A stretch of DNA of 64,000 bases from Novosphingobium sp. (lineage in GTDB: Bacteria > Pseudomonadota > Alphaproteobacteria > Sphingomonadales > Sphingomonadaceae): positions 831,674 through 895,673 of the forward strand of contig JACKKY010000002.1 in the NCBI GenBank assembly GCA_024236175.1, given 5' to 3'. The translations under genes and the position numbers were made by a program. The notes beneath the pieces are model-generated. The model was not told where the DNA came from. It worked only from the letters and a program-made list of their open reading frames with translations, and did no database searches. Shown piece after piece: positions 63,254-64,000 of the stretch; within the stretch, counting starts at the first letter, position 1, and each line of letters begins with the position of its first letter.

Positions 63254-63742
63254 ATGAAAATGACCGATCCCGAGAATTTGCCCTACCGGCCCTGCGTCGG
63301 AGTCATGCTCGTCAATGCGGACGGGATGGCCTTCGTCGGCAAGCGCATCGACAACAAGGAAGGCGACTGGTGGCAAATGCCGCAAGGCGGCATCGACAAG
63401 GGCGAGGACATACGCGAGGCGGCACTGCGCGAGCTTGGCGAAGAGACGGGACTGATGGAACGGCACGTCACGATCATCGCCCAGACCCGCGAAGAGCTGT
63501 TCTACGACCTGCCGGACGAACTCATCGGCAAGCTCTGGAAGGGCAAATACCGCGGCCAGCGCCAGAACTGGTTCCTCGCCCGCCTCACCGGCACAGACGC
63601 CGATATCAGGCTCGACGCCCACCAGCCGCCCGAATTCTGCGACTGGAAATGGGTGGTGCCGGACGAGCTGCCGAACCTGATCGTCCCGTTCAAGAAACGT
63701 GTCTACCGGACAGTCCTGGATGAATTCCGGGACATGATCTGA
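63254..63742 (+). CDS. rppH: RNA pyrophosphohydrolase
   Basis: A 162-residue Nudix hydrolase that removes pyrophosphate from 5'-triphosphate mRNA to trigger decay. It starts with YRPCVGVMLVN, has the Nudix box GGIDKGEDIREAALRELGEETG (in part: REAALRELGEETG, all glutamates kept), and the RppH blocks W..MPQGGIDKGE and WKGKYRGQRQNWFL. ATG at 63254 has a weak ribosome site; ATG at 63260 is also possible. Separated by 30 bases from a convergent TPR-like gene. Confidence 0.94.
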   Translation: MKMTDPENLPYRPCVGVMLVNADGMAFVGKRIDNKEGDWWQMPQGGIDKGEDIREAALRELGEETGLMERHVTIIAQTREELFYDLPDELIGKLWKGKYRGQRQNWFLARLTGTDADIRLDAHQPPEFCDWKWVVPDELPNLIVPFKKRVYRTVLDEFRDMI

Positions 63743-63772
63743 ACCGGTTCCGTCCCCGCAGGGGGCGTCGAA

Positions 63773-64000
63773 TCAGTTTTCGCTGACGATAGGATCCGGC
63801 TTGACGGCCTCTGCGGTCACCACGCGTGGGGCAGGTCCCTTGGCGATCACGGAGGCAAGCTCGCGAGTCTCGCTGCACTTGCTGCCGCACAGCCCCTTGA
63901 GCCGGGCCAGGTTCCGGCGAGCCTTTTCGACCGCGCCCTTTTCGACCAGCGCCGCTCCTTCCCCGGCAATGGCGCTCAGGTTGCGCGGATCGTTTTCCAG
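63773..64000 (-). CDS. TPR-like protein, C-terminal part
   Basis: The right edge of the window is inside this gene; 75 codons before a TGA at 63773-63775 are seen, too few to include a start. The translation DPRNLSAIAGEGAALVEKG, then ARRNLARLKGLCGSKC, reads as the tail of a tetratricopeptide-type helical repeat (A-G-A-L pattern), with two cysteines in CGSKC. Such TPR proteins adjoin rppH in sphingomonads as I recall. Function cannot be read from this part. Confidence 0.7.
   Translation of the reverse strand: MENDPRNLSAIAGEGAALVEKGAVEKARRNLARLKGLCGSKCSETRELASVIAKGPAPRVVTAEAVKPDPIVSEN

Overview
This 64 kb window is a GC-rich bacterial chromosome segment. Gene content points to an alphaproteobacterium of the order Sphingomonadales, most likely Erythrobacteraceae or a close relative. 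The pointers are a SapC protein, a CpdR regulator beside an N-formylglutamate amidohydrolase and a CCUCCUCCC-type small RNA, GTTC-N7-GTTC (alphaproteobacterial LexA) boxes, and an NDM-like class B1 metallo-beta-lactamase of the kind known from Erythrobacter. No species can be named from the sequence alone. Coding density is high, no stretch over about 260 bases lacks a gene, and I saw no insertion sequence, prophage, integrase or CRISPR array.

Layout. 1-5.4 kb: end of a luciferase-like monooxygenase, purB, a LapA-type membrane protein, pyrF, the beta-lactamase, a SIMPL-domain protein and trpF. 5.4-12.6 kb: two small secreted/outer-membrane proteins separate trpF from trpB-trpA; then a clearly AT-richer unknown gene lies between trpA and folC, where accD is usually found; then an AmpG-like permease. 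12.7-19 kb: RNA and DNA maintenance genes (pseudouridine synthase carrying an in-frame palindromic repeat, rsmD, uvrD with a LexA box, a DEAD-box helicase) plus a small secreted-protein gene with a nonsense codon in its signal peptide. 19-23.3 kb: FAD oxidase, sapC, a strong small-RNA candidate, N-formylglutamate amidohydrolase, cpdR and tRNA-Val(GAC).

23.3-34.3 kb: a six-gene leftward, tightly spaced cluster (two GT2 enzymes, one fused to a pyruvyl transferase; a flippase-like membrane protein; a B12/radical SAM enzyme; a GT-C glycosyltransferase; a cyanophycin-synthetase-like ATP-grasp ligase lacking a working Mur-ligase half), with a divergent PAP2/Aur1-like phosphatase. Together they look like an undescribed pathway for a lipid-linked, pyruvylated and perhaps amino-acid-decorated surface glycan. 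This is the best candidate for a new system here.

34.3-45.6 kb: two crotonases, isocitrate dehydrogenase, a Kef-type antiporter, a LexA-boxed radical SAM gene, a DUF389 protein, a potassium channel with a zinc ribbon, then a leftward catabolic-looking set (phosphotransferase pseudogene, TIGR03620 monooxygenase, cytochrome P450). 45.7-64 kb: dnaE, a Yip1 protein, glutathione peroxidase, lolCD, a flavin reductase, purF, an SDR, a PilZ protein, cyclopropane-fatty-acid synthase, photolyase, a PAP2 phosphatase, 2-oxoacid:ferredoxin oxidoreductase (two subunits), rppH and the tail of a TPR-like protein.

Functional threads are: nucleotide and tryptophan synthesis (purB, pyrF, purF, trpFBA), DNA damage response (uvrD and a radical SAM gene under apparent LexA control, photolyase, dnaE), the envelope (lolCD, AmpG-like, cfa, glycan cluster, PAP2 enzymes), and acyl-CoA or hydrophobic-compound catabolism (crotonases, P450, LLM oxidoreductases). 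Two genes carry in-frame nonsense codons, a sign of ongoing decay or, less likely, sequence error.
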